From positions 331,110-395,109 of the forward strand of contig JAIQFS010000001.1 of assembly GCA_020073145.1 (NCBI GenBank): 64,000 bases of DNA, given 5' to 3'. This DNA is from Terriglobia bacterium. Lineage in GTDB: Bacteria; Acidobacteriota; Terriglobia; Bryobacterales; Bryobacteraceae. Below, piece by piece: positions 9,076-17,977 of the stretch. The translations under genes were made by a program, and so were the position numbers. Each line of letters opens with the position of its first letter. Positions within the stretch are counted from its first letter, which is position 1. The notes under the pieces were generated by a model, which had not been told where the DNA came from, did no database searches, and worked only from the letters and a program-made list of their open reading frames with translations.

Positions 9076-10383
9076 TTATATGCTGGCCAGCACTTCGCTG
9101 ATCTGGGTCAGCACCCACCCCACCTCGCCTTCCGTGATCGCGTAGGGCGGCATGAAGTAGAGGACGTTGCCGAGCGGACGCAGCAACAGGCCGCGTTCGA
9201 GAAAAGCCGCGGCCAGCCGCGGGCCCAGTTGATCCAGATAGCCTGCCGACTCCGATTCCAGCTCGACGATGCCGACCCCGCCGATCGTCCGCACGTCGCC
9301 CACGCCCGCCAACCCGCGCAGCGGCTCCAGACCCGCGCGCAACTGGCGTTCCAACGCCTGGACGCGCTCAAGCACCCCGTTTTCCCGGAACAGGTCCAGG
9401 CTGGCCAGCCCTACCGCGCACGCCAGCGGGTTGGCCGTATAAGAGTGCCCGTGGAAGAACGTCTTGCCGCGGTCCTCGCTGAGGAATGCTTCGTAGAGCG
9501 TTTCGGTGGCCGCTGTCGCGCCCATCGGCAAATACCCGGCCGTCAGCGCTTTCGAAAGACACACCAGGTCCGGCCGGATCGCGGCATGCTCGCACGCGAA
9601 CATGCGCCCGGTCCGCCCGAATCCCGTCAGCACTTCATCGGCGATCAGCAGCGTGCCGTATCGGTCAGAGAGACGACGGGCCCCCGCCAGAAACTCGGCC
9701 GGCCACACAATCATGCCGCCCGCGGCTTGCAGCATCGGCTCGATCAGAACGCCCGCAATGGAATCGCCTCCCTCCTGCAACTGGCGTTCGAGATCGCCCA
9801 GGCAATCGATCTGGCACGTGGCCCGCGTGAGGCCCATAGGACAGCGGTAGCAGTATGGCGCGTGCGCCCGCGCCACCGGGAACAGCAGCGCTGCAAACGC
9901 GCGCGTGAACAGGGAATCCTCGCTGGCCGACATCGCGCCCACTGTGTCCCCGTGATACGCGTGGTGCAGAGTCACGAACCTCTGTCGTTGCGGTTGGCCG
10001 AGGTTGCGCCAATATTGGCAAGCGATCTTGAGCGCCACTTCCACGGCGGTGGACCCGTTATCCGAATAGAAAATGCGCGTCAGGCCCGGCGGCAACAATT
10101 GCAGCAGCCGCTCCGCCAGTTCCACCGCTGGTCGATGCGTGCATCCCGCGAAGACCACCTGCTCCAGTTCGCGCGCTTGTGCCGCCAGGGCCGCGTTCAG
10201 CTTCGGATGCGAGTGCCCGTGAATGTTGACCCACCACGAGGAGATCCCATCGAGAATGCGCCGTCCGTCTTCCGTATAGAGATACACGCCCTCTGCGCGC
10301 ACCACGGGCAGCGGGGGCGGCTGCGTCAGAGCCTGCGTATAGGGATGCCACAGGCAGGCGCGGTCGCGATCGAGCAGGCTCAT
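9076..10383 (-). CDS. bioA: Adenosylmethionine-8-amino-7-oxononanoate aminotransferase
   Basis: 435 residues. It is the PLP enzyme that converts KAPA to DAPA in biotin synthesis, using S-adenosylmethionine as amino donor. Visible motifs are CLWHPYTQ near the N-terminus, SSWWVNIHGHSHP, YSDNGSTAVEVALK, HHAYHGDTVGAMS, the Asp of LLIADEVLTGFGRTG and the PLP lysine in CLSKALTAGYLPMG. The ATG overlaps the bioD stop by 4 bp (ATGA). It is the last biotin gene of the four-gene operon. Confidence 0.95.
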   Translation of the reverse strand: MSLLDRDRACLWHPYTQALTQPPPLPVVRAEGVYLYTEDGRRILDGISSWWVNIHGHSHPKLNAALAAQARELEQVVFAGCTHRPAVELAERLLQLLPPGLTRIFYSDNGSTAVEVALKIACQYWRNLGQPQRQRFVTLHHAYHGDTVGAMSASEDSLFTRAFAALLFPVARAHAPYCYRCPMGLTRATCQIDCLGDLERQLQEGGDSIAGVLIEPMLQAAGGMIVWPAEFLAGARRLSDRYGTLLIADEVLTGFGRTGRMFACEHAAIRPDLVCLSKALTAGYLPMGATAATETLYEAFLSEDRGKTFFHGHSYTANPLACAVGLASLDLFRENGVLERVQALERQLRAGLEPLRGLAGVGDVRTIGGVGIVELESESAGYLDQLGPRLAAAFLERGLLLRPLGNVLYFMPPYAITEGEVGWVLTQISEVLASI

Positions 10384-11045
10384 TGCAGGAGGTCCAGTAG
10401 CCGGGCTTGCGGGTCCAATTCCGCGCACGCCCACTCCCCCAGCGCCCCCGCGTCGAGCGGCTGGAAGTTCGGCATTTCCCCGACCACTGCGACATCGCCG
10501 TAGTGTTCGATGGCCGCGCGGTTCTCGGCGTCCTTGTCCCCAGCCATCACCACTCCGGCGATCCGCAGCGATCGCGCCCGCAGCGCCTCCAGCGTGAGCA
10601 GGGTGTGGTTGATCGTGCCCAGTCCCGACCGCGCCACCACCAGCACCGGCAGGGCCAGCGCCTGCATGAGATCGGTCATCAGGGCGCTGTCGTTGAGCGG
10701 GACCAGAGCCCCGCCCGCGCCCTCGACAATCCATCGCGCCGCGTCCGCGCCCGGCCCCGTCCAACCGGTCAGTTCCTCGATCGCGATCGTGCGCCCGCTC
10801 CACCGGGCCGCCAGATGCGGAGAAACCGGCCGCGGCAGCCGGATGCCCTCGGCGAAAACCTCATCGTCACGGCACACCCCGAGGCGCCGGACCTCCGCCG
10901 TGTCATCGTCCTGTTCGATGCCGGTCTGCACCGGTTTCCAATAGCGCAAGGGCAGCACCTGCCGGTACCGATGTAGCAGAGCGGCGCACGTCACCGTCTT
11001 GCCGATCCCGGTGTCCGTGCCGGTTACGAAGAGGCCGCGGAGCAT
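10380..11045 (-). CDS. bioD: Dethiobiotin synthetase
   Basis: 221 residues. ATP-dependent ligase that closes the ureido ring of DAPA with CO2 to give dethiobiotin. The N-terminal P-loop GTDTGIGKT (residues 9-17), WKPVQTG, the EGAGG loop with its following VPL, and RSGLGTINHTLLTLE are all present. The gene overlaps bioF upstream by 22 bp and bioA downstream by 4 bp, which implies coupled translation. Confidence 0.95.
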   Translation of the reverse strand: MLRGLFVTGTDTGIGKTVTCAALLHRYRQVLPLRYWKPVQTGIEQDDDTAEVRRLGVCRDDEVFAEGIRLPRPVSPHLAARWSGRTIAIEELTGWTGPGADAARWIVEGAGGALVPLNDSALMTDLMQALALPVLVVARSGLGTINHTLLTLEALRARSLRIAGVVMAGDKDAENRAAIEHYGDVAVVGEMPNFQPLDAGALGEWACAELDPQARLLDLLQ

Positions 11046-12181
11046 ACGGCGGCCTCCTGGAGCGCGTCCGCCAGCACCGCCACGAAACGGTCGAGCGTGG
11101 CCTCGGAAAGATCGGTATTGACCGAAAGCCGCAGGCGGGCCGTGCCCGGCGCGACACTGGGCGGCCGGATGGCGCGCGCGTCAAAGCCCTCCCGCTGCAG
11201 CGCGGCCGCCACGCGCAGCGCGCGTTCGTTCTCGCCCAGCATCACCGGAATGATCTGGGACACGCCCGCGGTCACCGGCACTCCGGCCTCACCCAGCTTG
11301 CGGCGTAGGAAACCCGCGCGATCCCGTAGCAACTCCCGCCGCCACGGCTCGCGCTCGATCAGCTCCAGGCTCGCCTCCAGCGCCGCCGCCACCGCCGGCG
11401 GCGCCGCGGTCGAGAAAATAAACGGACGCCCTTGCTGGATCAGTGACTCGATCGCCCAGGCGGGGCCGGCGGCAAACGCTCCACTCACCCCCAGCGCTTT
11501 ACCCGCCGTATTGACAGAGACCAAAGCCTCGATCCCGTCGGCTTCGATCAAGCCCGACCCGCGGTCTCCGTAAATCCCCACCGCATGCGCTTCGTCCACG
11601 ATCAGCGCCGCTCCGTGCGCGCGGCACAACGCGGCATAGTCGGCCAGCGGCGCCACATCGCCGTCCATGCTGAACAGCGACTCGGTGACGACGAACCTCT
11701 GCCCCCCGCCGCTCTCCTGCCGAAGAAGCCTCTCCAGCCCTTCCGCGTCGGTGTGCGGGAAGATGACGCGGCGCGCCCGTGACAGCCGCATGCCGTCGAT
11801 CAGGCTGGCGTGGTTGCGTTCGTCGGAGTAAATCACGTCCCCGTCTTCCGCCAGGACGGTCAGCACCGCCAGGTTCGCCAGATAGCCGCTGGAAAAATAG
11901 AGCGCCCGCTCGGCTCCCTTAAAGGCCGCGAATCGTTGTTCCAGATGCGTGAAACACTCGCGCTCTCCGCGCAGCAGGCGCGAACCCGTGCTCCCGCATC
12001 CTTCGCGCGCCACCGCCTCGGCCATCCGCTCTTTCAGCGATGGATGCCTGGAGAGACACAGGTAGTCGTTCGACGAGAGGTCGATGCCGCGCGGAGCCTG
12101 CAGCCTCCGCGTGAGCCCTCCGGCGTCCCGTTCCGCCAGACGCGCTCGCAGCCGCCGCTCCAGTTCGCTACTGCCGGCCAT
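11024..12181 (-). CDS. bioF: 8-amino-7-oxononanoate synthase
   Basis: 385 residues from the ATG at 12181 ([16 protein letters not shown]). It joins pimeloyl-ACP or pimeloyl-CoA to alanine to give KAPA. The alpha-oxoamine synthase signatures are [25 protein letters not shown], the PLP-stacking histidine of [24 protein letters not shown] and the PLP lysine in [11 protein letters not shown], where TFGKALG would be more usual. A longer frame to 12238 runs inside bioB and adds an implausible Arg/Trp-rich leader. It overlaps the bioB stop by 14 bp. Confidence 0.93.
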   Translation of the reverse strand: MAGSSELERRLRARLAERDAGGLTRRLQAPRGIDLSSNDYLCLSRHPSLKERMAEAVAREGCGSTGSRLLRGERECFTHLEQRFAAFKGAERALYFSSGYLANLAVLTVLAEDGDVIYSDERNHASLIDGMRLSRARRVIFPHTDAEGLERLLRQESGGGQRFVVTESLFSMDGDVAPLADYAALCRAHGAALIVDEAHAVGIYGDRGSGLIEADGIEALVSVNTAGKALGVSGAFAAGPAWAIESLIQQGRPFIFSTAAPPAVAAALEASLELIEREPWRRELLRDRAGFLRRKLGEAGVPVTAGVSQIIPVMLGENERALRVAAALQREGFDARAIRPPSVAPGTARLRLSVNTDLSEATLDRFVAVLADALQEAAVCSAASS

Positions 12182-13154
12182 CGCCGACCTTCTCCGCCAG
12201 CCGCACTCCCAGCTTCGCAAACAGACGCGTATCGGCATCCTCGCCCGGATTCGGCGTCGTCAGCAACCGGTCTCCCAGAAACACCGAATTGGCTCCCGCC
12301 AGAAAACACAACGCCTGCGCTTCTTCGGATAGCGAAACGCGTCCCGCGCTCAGCCGCACCATCGACCGCGGCATCAGGATCCGCGCCGTGGCGATCGTGC
12401 GCACCAGTTCCAGCGGATCGAGCGCTGCCTGATCCGCCAGCGGCGTCCCGTCCACCCGCATCAACAGGTTGATCGGCACGCTCTCCGGATGAGGATTCAG
12501 CCACGCAAGCTGTTGCAGCAATCCATAGCGCACGGCGCGGTCTTCTCCCATCCCGATAATGCCGCCGCAGCATACCGTGATGCCGGCCCGCCGCACCCGC
12601 GCCAGCGTATCCAGCCGGTCCTGATAGGTGCGGGTGTGAATGATCTGCCCGTAAAACTCGGGCGATGTGTCCAGATTGTGGTTGTAGGCGCTCAACCCCG
12701 CCTCCGCCAGCGCTTCGGCCTGCTTGTCCGTGAGCATCCCGAGCGTGCAGCAGGCCTCCATGCCCAGCGCGCGCACTCCGCGTACCATGTCGAGCACCCT
12801 CGCGAAGGCCGCACCCTGCGGCACGCTGCGCCACGCTGCCCCCATGCAGAAGCGCGTGGCCCCGGCTGCCTGCGCCTGTCGCGCCGCCGCCAGCGTTTCG
12901 TCGACGTTCATCAATTCGCGGCGCGTCAGCTCGGTATCGTAGTGCGCCGATTGCGAACAATAGCCGCAGTCTTCCGGACATCCCCCTGTCTTGATGCTGA
13001 GCAGCATGCAGCCCTGTACCTCGTTGGCGCGGTGATGCGCGCGATGCAGTTGCTGCGCCTCGAATACCAGTTCCAGCAGAGGCGTTGTGTAGATCGCCTC
13101 GATTTCCTCAATGGTCCAATTGTGCCGAATTGCCAGGGTCGCGGTCGTCGCCAT
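12168..13154 (-). CDS. bioB: Biotin synthase (radical SAM)
   Basis: 328 residues. It inserts sulfur into dethiobiotin. The radical SAM cluster ligands are Cys59, Cys63 and Cys66 in the motif [11 protein letters not shown]. Further conserved parts are [26 protein letters not shown] and SAGR near the C-terminus, with Arg a ligand of the [2Fe-2S] cluster. It is the first gene of bioB-bioF-bioD-bioA. No bioC or bioH homologue is adjacent, so pimelate supply is encoded elsewhere. Confidence 0.96.
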   Translation of the reverse strand: MATTATLAIRHNWTIEEIEAIYTTPLLELVFEAQQLHRAHHRANEVQGCMLLSIKTGGCPEDCGYCSQSAHYDTELTRRELMNVDETLAAARQAQAAGATRFCMGAAWRSVPQGAAFARVLDMVRGVRALGMEACCTLGMLTDKQAEALAEAGLSAYNHNLDTSPEFYGQIIHTRTYQDRLDTLARVRRAGITVCCGGIIGMGEDRAVRYGLLQQLAWLNPHPESVPINLLMRVDGTPLADQAALDPLELVRTIATARILMPRSMVRLSAGRVSLSEEAQALCFLAGANSVFLGDRLLTTPNPGEDADTRLFAKLGVRLAEKVGDGRQ

Positions 13155-13168
13155 GCCGGTGAAGCCTC

Positions 13169-13174
13169 ATTATA
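13169..13174 (-). promoter_or_regulatory. -10 box (TATAAT) upstream of bioB
   Basis: A perfect TATAAT on the minus strand ends 14 bp before the bioB ATG, so the leader would be under 10 nt. No convincing -35 hexamer is seen, and no BirA-type palindrome was recognised around it. Confidence 0.35.
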
Positions 13175-13222
13175 TATGGTGGCCGCGTGAGGCCGGTTTC
13201 CGGAGCCCCGGCCCGCGCCGCC

Positions 13223-14113
13223 CTACAACTCGATGAGCCGCGTCACCAGATCCCGCGCCTTTTCCCCCGGCGGATCCTCTTCCAGCGCCAACCGTGCCCG
13301 CAGGTACCACTCATTCCACGGCTCGGTCGGGTTGCGCTGCCGCTCCTCCAGCCGGGCCCAGGCATCCGACGCAATGTACTTCCTCCAATGCGCCGCCATC
13401 GCCCGCGCCATGAACTCGATCGCTCGCTCTACCTCGAACTCGTCCACCTTCTGCCGCAGCGGCGCCGGCCAATGCGCTCGGTCTTTCCAGGCTTCCAGAG
13501 CGCCCGCCTGCACGTCCGGATTGCCCGTGGCGGTCTGGCCCACCGCCTTCATCAGCCGCTCTTTGATCTCCTGCGCCGCTTCCCCCAACGGGTCGGCGTC
13601 CCGCCCGGCCGCAATCTCGCGGAACACCTCCTGCATCTCCGGCGACGGCCACTGCTCGTAGTGGTGTTCGCGTTGAGCCCAGGCTCCGTCGCTGTAATAC
13701 TTCTTCATTACCGATAAGTCATTCTGCATATCGATCGCCTCTCGGATTCGTTTCCACAGGCCGGCGTCCGGTGTCTTGCCGGCTTCCAGGTCCCGTTCCG
13801 CGCTATCGATGGCTCGAAGCGCCCGTTCGATCAGCCGCTGCTGTCTCTCCAGGACCGACCTCTGCCGCCGCAGCGTATCGCGCAGCGTGGGAGCCGTGGG
13901 TTGCAGCAGCGCCTTGACCTGCTTCAACGGAACGCCCAGGCTCTTGAGCGCCGCGATCTGCTCCAGCAGTTCCCGGTCGCGTTCCGTATACAAACGGTAC
14001 CCGGCCTCGGTGCGCCGTGGCTTCAGCAAGCCCAGCCGGTCATACAGATACAGGGCCTTCACGGTGGTGCCGGCCCATCCGGCGAACTCTTGCACCCGGT
14101 ACAGTCGGTTCAA
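13223..14113 (-). CDS. MerR-family regulator with TipAS-like ligand domain
   Basis: 296 residues. The N-terminal MerR winged helix is clear: YRVQEFAGWAGTTVKALYLYDRLGLLKP, then RTEAGYRLYTERD. A coiled-coil dimerisation helix follows (about 75-110), then an alpha-helical TipAS-type domain (about 150-270; KKYYSDGAW, WKDRAHWP, EFMARAMAAHW) that binds small molecules or thiopeptides in TipA relatives. The ATG overlaps the stop of the upstream thioredoxin gene, suggesting a thioredoxin-regulator operon responding to a drug or thiol stress; this is inference. Confidence 0.88.
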   Translation of the reverse strand: MNRLYRVQEFAGWAGTTVKALYLYDRLGLLKPRRTEAGYRLYTERDRELLEQIAALKSLGVPLKQVKALLQPTAPTLRDTLRRQRSVLERQQRLIERALRAIDSAERDLEAGKTPDAGLWKRIREAIDMQNDLSVMKKYYSDGAWAQREHHYEQWPSPEMQEVFREIAAGRDADPLGEAAQEIKERLMKAVGQTATGNPDVQAGALEAWKDRAHWPAPLRQKVDEFEVERAIEFMARAMAAHWRKYIASDAWARLEERQRNPTEPWNEWYLRARLALEEDPPGEKARDLVTRLIEL

Positions 14114-14460
14114 TCGGTCTTCTCCTTACGCGCTAAATGCGCGTCCAGCATCTTTTGGATCTCCGCCAGAGGCGCCGCGCCGGTATATTGCGCCACCACC
14201 TTCCCGTCCTGGAACAGCAGCAGCGTCGGGATGCGCCGGATTTGATAGCGGATCGCGATGCCGGTGTGAGCCCCCACATCAAGCTTGCCGACTCTCGCCC
14301 GGCCGGCGTACTCTCGGGCGATGCGGTCCACCGTCGGCGCCAACTGCCGGCATCCCCCGCATCCCTCGCTCCAAAAGTCGACCAGCACCGGCAGCTCCGA
14401 GCGCAATACCTCCGCATCGAATGCCGCTTCGCTGAAGTGCAGCGGTTCTTCGCCGTCCAT
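14110..14460 (-). CDS. Thioredoxin-like protein with CGGC active site
   Basis: 116 residues from the ATG at 14460, preceded by a GAGGGGGG ribosome site. The thioredoxin fold motifs VLVDFWSEGC, IRRIPTLLLFQDGKVV (cis-proline) and QYTGA are present. The redox site is Cys34-Gly-Gly-Cys37 and the usual Trp and Pro of WCGPC are replaced (EGCGGC), which should change redox potential and partners. It is co-transcribed with the MerR/TipAS regulator through a 4-bp overlap. Confidence 0.85.
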   Translation of the reverse strand: MDGEEPLHFSEAAFDAEVLRSELPVLVDFWSEGCGGCRQLAPTVDRIAREYAGRARVGKLDVGAHTGIAIRYQIRRIPTLLLFQDGKVVAQYTGAAPLAEIQKMLDAHLARKEKTD

Positions 14461-14517
14461 CGCGTGTCCCCCCTCCGCTAGGCTCGGGCCTACCCCAAGG
14501 GCGGAGTCAAGCACAAT

Positions 14518-15429
14518 TTAGGAGGAGCGCCCCTGGCTCTTGCGGATTTCCAGTTCCTCCAGCGTGCGCGGCCAATCTTCGCGCAACAGGCGGGACAGCC
14601 CGCGGTCCGCCAGCAGCTTCCCATTGGTCTGGCAGGCCACGCAATAGTTGGCTTCGTTCGACGCGTAGCGGATGCGCTGGATTTTCGAGCCGCACTGGGG
14701 GCACGGCTGGCCATAGCGGCCATGCACCGCCATGCCCTCGCGGAACGCCGTGACCTTCTCCGGAAACCGGCCCGCCGCCTCCGCCCGCAGCCGGTCCACC
14801 CACAATCGCAGCGTCTCGCGCACGGCCTGGTACAGCCGCTCCACTTCGTCCGCCTTGAGTTTCTGAGTCAGCGCCAAGGGCGAGAGCCGCGCCCGGTGCA
14901 GAATCTCGTCCGAATACGCGTTGCCGATCCCGCTGAACAGGTGCGGATCGGTGAGCGCGCGCTTGAGCGTGTGGTTGGCGCCAGTCAGCGCCGCGGTGAA
15001 CCCGGCCAGATTGGTCTCCAGCGGTTCCACTCCGCCGGCATCCAGCGCGCACAGCCCTTCCTCCCCGCGGGCCATGTGCAGCCCGGCCCGGTGCTGCGAT
15101 CCCGCTTCCGTCAGTTGCAGGATCCCCGAATCGAATGCAAAGGTAGCCAGCGTATTTCGCGAGCCGGACTTGCCGTCGCTGCTGCGCCAGTGCAACCGCC
15201 CGGCGATCATCAGGTGCAGCACCAGCCACAGGTCTTCTTCGAAACCGATAGCGATGCGCTTGCCCACCCGGCGCACCTCCCGCACTTCCTTCCCGGTTAC
15301 GGCTTCTATGGGTGGAGTGGTGGAGCGCAGCAGAAACGGCCCGCGGATCAAAGCGCGCTGCAGGCGGTGTCCGATCACCCGCTCCCGCAGAGCTTCCACA
15401 TAAACCACGACATCGGGAAGCTCCGGCAT
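14518..15429 (-). CDS. Formamidopyrimidine-DNA glycosylase family protein (Fpg/Nei)
   Basis: 303 residues. Base-excision repair glycosylase/AP lyase. The mature N-terminus PELPDVVVY supplies Pro2 and Glu3 as catalytic residues. The helix-two-turn-helix region GIGNAYSDEILHRARLSP and the C-terminal zinc finger (CPQCGS... and ...ANYCVACQ, four cysteines) are intact. PELPD rather than PELPE and a 10-15 residue longer C-terminus place it in a side branch of Fpg/Nei, so substrate range (8-oxoguanine or oxidised pyrimidines) is not certain. Confidence 0.88.
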   Translation of the reverse strand: MPELPDVVVYVEALRERVIGHRLQRALIRGPFLLRSTTPPIEAVTGKEVREVRRVGKRIAIGFEEDLWLVLHLMIAGRLHWRSSDGKSGSRNTLATFAFDSGILQLTEAGSQHRAGLHMARGEEGLCALDAGGVEPLETNLAGFTAALTGANHTLKRALTDPHLFSGIGNAYSDEILHRARLSPLALTQKLKADEVERLYQAVRETLRLWVDRLRAEAAGRFPEKVTAFREGMAVHGRYGQPCPQCGSKIQRIRYASNEANYCVACQTNGKLLADRGLSRLLREDWPRTLEELEIRKSQGRSS

Positions 15430-15447
15430 GATTGAGGGCCGATCTGT

Positions 15448-15927
15448 CTAGAGGAAGCCGATGGCCCGGCCGCCTACGCCGACTCCGAACCACAGCACCA
15501 GCGCCAGCACCGCCGTGATGCGGGCGTACCCTGGGCTCGAGTCCACTTTGTCCGACGTGGTGGCCTTGTGATACACGGTCACCTGGAAAATCAGCGCGAA
15601 AAACAGGCACGCCATCTTGAACCGGAACGACGGGCTGTCAAAACACTTCAGCGCCTCCGATGCGAAAAGCATGAAACCTGTCACCAGCATGGTGACGATG
15701 CTCGTCCACGTGAACGGCCGCAAATCCGTGGCCAGATCGCGCGTCGATTCGTGCTTCAGAATGAAGCCGAACAGGCGCAGGCTGATGATCACCATGATCC
15801 CCAGCAGCACCGTCAGCCCCAACAGGTGGATCGCCTCGATGATGGGAAATAGGTATTTCGAGCCCCGGATCGTCTCGGCGACCCAGGTGCCGTCGCACCA
15901 CTTGAAAAAAGGGAAAAGGTAGCTCAC
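15448..15927 (-). CDS. Four-helix membrane protein, DUF6644-like (second copy)
   Basis: 159 residues with four transmembrane helices. The pattern SKYLFPIIEAIHLLGLTVLLG, SLRLFGFIL, TGFMLFASEALKC and FRFKMACLFFALIF matches the next gene upstream residue by residue at hydrophobic and charged positions, so the two are tandem paralogues. I associate the fold with DUF6644, a family without a known function. The conserved His in the first helix and Lys in the third could bind haem or metal, but this is inference. It lies 23 bp after its paralogue. Confidence 0.65.
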   Translation of the reverse strand: MSYLFPFFKWCDGTWVAETIRGSKYLFPIIEAIHLLGLTVLLGIMVIISLRLFGFILKHESTRDLATDLRPFTWTSIVTMLVTGFMLFASEALKCFDSPSFRFKMACLFFALIFQVTVYHKATTSDKVDSSPGYARITAVLALVLWFGVGVGGRAIGFL

Positions 15928-15950
15928 TGGAAATCCTCTTGGTCCCGGCT

Positions 15951-16442
15951 CTAGAAGTTATACGCCATGGTTCTGCCGCAGATGATAATTCCGATCCACA
16001 GCACGATCGACGCCCACCCCGCGAAGCGGGCGCGCGCCGGTGGCGGCATCGCCTTGTCCCATTCGTCCATCTTGAGGTAAATCGTCGAGTGATACGCGAT
16101 CGCATTCACCGCCGCCAGAACCAGCATCGCGATCTTCATCTTGAAGAAGATGCTGTTGTACGCCTTGACCGCCTGACACCAGAACAGGAAGATTCCGGTG
16201 ATGGTCATGATGGTGAAGCCGATCAGGGTCCAGGGCAGCACCGAACGCGACACTTGCGACATCGGCTGTTTCTTCATGAACGTGCCGGTCAGCCGCAGAT
16301 CCATCCAGAACAGGGTTCCCACCGACAGAGAAAGCGCCAGAACGTGAGTGCTCTCGACGATAGGGAACATCCAGATCGACTCGCGCAGGCCGGTTCCGAT
16401 CGGCGTATCCTGAATCCATTGGCAAATACTTAGCAGAGACAT
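15951..16442 (-). CDS. Four-helix membrane protein, DUF6644-like (first copy)
   Basis: 163 residues, four transmembrane helices. Key shared positions are ESIWMFPIVESTHVLALSLSVG, DLRLTG, TGIFLFWCQAVKAY and FFKMKIAMLVLAAVNAIAYH. It precedes its paralogue in the same orientation and both are served by a predicted promoter about 140 bp upstream. Function unknown. Confidence 0.65.
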   Translation of the reverse strand: MSLLSICQWIQDTPIGTGLRESIWMFPIVESTHVLALSLSVGTLFWMDLRLTGTFMKKQPMSQVSRSVLPWTLIGFTIMTITGIFLFWCQAVKAYNSIFFKMKIAMLVLAAVNAIAYHSTIYLKMDEWDKAMPPPARARFAGWASIVLWIGIIICGRTMAYNF

Positions 16443-16584
16443 GCTGCAGAGACCTTTCGATTCCTAGTTCTCGCGGACCACGCCGGAAAACCGCTCCACC
16501 GGCGTCTCGATACTCCCGTGCGCAGGCAATCGAAGGCTGCCCGTTGCCCTAAGACCGCTGGATGTCGTGTGGACGAATACAAAA

Positions 16585-16613
16585 CTATAATACCCGCTGT
16601 TGCCGCCCGTCAA
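16585..16613 (-). promoter_or_regulatory. Predicted sigma70-type promoter for the DUF6644-like pair
   Basis: On the minus strand TTGACG (16608-16613) is followed after 17 bp by TTATAG (16585-16590). The implied 5' leader is about 135 nt, and I saw no riboswitch in it. Confidence 0.45.
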
Positions 16614-16697
16614 CCAGCCCGGCCCGCAAAACAGACAAAACGGTATCGTTTTCGGGCGGTCCTTGTCTGTATGTAGGCGCTGGGGATGGCGTGCCGG

Positions 16698-17888
16698 TTA
16701 CAGCCGCGTCGGGGCGGCCATGAGGGAAGCCCCCGTGATCTGCCGGATCGACGGCGTGCCGCACTGCCGCATGGTTAACTGCAGCTCGGCATGCAAAATA
16801 TCGACCACCTGCTCCACGCCTTCCTGCCCAAACGCGCTCAATCCCCAGATGTACGGGCGTCCAATGCCCACCCCGCGGGCCCCTAGCGCGAGCGCTTTAA
16901 AAACATCGGTCCCGCGCCGGAAGCCGCCATCCACCAGGACCGGGATCTGGCTGCCCGCCGCGTCCACCACCTCTCCCAACGCTTCGATCGTGCCGCGCCC
17001 CGTCTCCGTCGACCGCCCTCCGTGGTTCGACACAATGATGCCGTCGATGCCGTGCTCGCGCGCCAGTCGCGCGTCCTCCCGTGTGTCGATGCCCTTGATC
17101 AGCACCTTCATCTTCGTCAGCTTCTTCAGCCGGTCCAGGTACTCCCAGGTCGCCGCCGCCGGGTTCATCCCGCCCGGAATCCCTTTCAGCATCGGCAATT
17201 CGTCCACCGCCCGGCCTCCGCGCGCTGTCGCGTGGCACGACAAACAGTCCCGTGTGTCCAGGCGCCGAAACCGCTCGGCCGTTTCCATGTTGCGTCCCGC
17301 CAGCAGATCCACCGTCCAGACCAGTACCGGGCACCCCGCCTCCTCCACCCGCCGTACCAGCTTCTCGGTACCTTCCCAACGGTTCGGCATGTAGAGCTGG
17401 TACCAAAGCGGCGATCCCAACGCGTGCGCCACATCCTCCACCGGAATGGACGTCGCGGTCGACAAGATCTGCGTGGTCTTCTTGGCCTTGGCCGCCCGCG
17501 CCACCGCCACTTCCCCGTCCGCGTGAAACATCCGCTGCCCGCCCACCGGGCAGAGAAAGATCGGCGACTCCCAGACCGTTCCGAAGATCTCCGTCTTCAG
17601 GTCCGGCTTGCTCACGTCCACCAGCCGGCGCGGCCGCAGTTGAAAACGTTGGAATCCGTCCCGGTTGGCCTTGATCGTCAGATCGTCGTCCACGCCGCTG
17701 GCCATGTACCCCCAGTGCGCCGGCGGCAGCACTTGGCGCGCCGCCTCCTCGAAGTCCATGAGGTCCACCGCATCTTTCGCATGGGCGATCACAGACCGGG
17801 ACGGCTGCCCCATCACTCGCGGAAACAGAGGGCTCGCCGCCAGAAACCTCAGAAAGTGCCGGCGGCTGGCGGAAATCGAGGGATTCAT
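16698..17888 (-). CDS. TAT-exported FMN-dependent alpha-hydroxy-acid oxidase
   Basis: 396 residues from the ATG at 17888. A twin-arginine signal (SRRHFLRFLAASPLF) leads to an (S)-2-hydroxy-acid oxidase/dehydrogenase barrel: FLCPVGGQRMFH, STATSIPVEDVA, WYQLYMPN, LIKGIDTREDA, the catalytic His and Arg of SNHGGR (His289) and the FMN-binding DGGFRRGTDVFKALALGARGVGIGRP. Relatives oxidise lactate or glycolate. Two points are unusual: export through TAT, and a CLSCH (CxxCH, Cys215) in the loop after strand 4, where c-type haem could attach in the periplasm. The CxxCH may also be chance. Confidence 0.87.
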   Translation of the reverse strand: MNPSISASRRHFLRFLAASPLFPRVMGQPSRSVIAHAKDAVDLMDFEEAARQVLPPAHWGYMASGVDDDLTIKANRDGFQRFQLRPRRLVDVSKPDLKTEIFGTVWESPIFLCPVGGQRMFHADGEVAVARAAKAKKTTQILSTATSIPVEDVAHALGSPLWYQLYMPNRWEGTEKLVRRVEEAGCPVLVWTVDLLAGRNMETAERFRRLDTRDCLSCHATARGGRAVDELPMLKGIPGGMNPAAATWEYLDRLKKLTKMKVLIKGIDTREDARLAREHGIDGIIVSNHGGRSTETGRGTIEALGEVVDAAGSQIPVLVDGGFRRGTDVFKALALGARGVGIGRPYIWGLSAFGQEGVEQVVDILHAELQLTMRQCGTPSIRQITGASLMAAPTRL

Positions 17889-17977
17889 AGCGGCCAATTG
17901 TATCATCGGCCGAGTGGCGCACGGCGGAAATCACCCGCTGCCAGCGCCTTGCACGCGCCCGCGGCCCTGCCGCTCGT

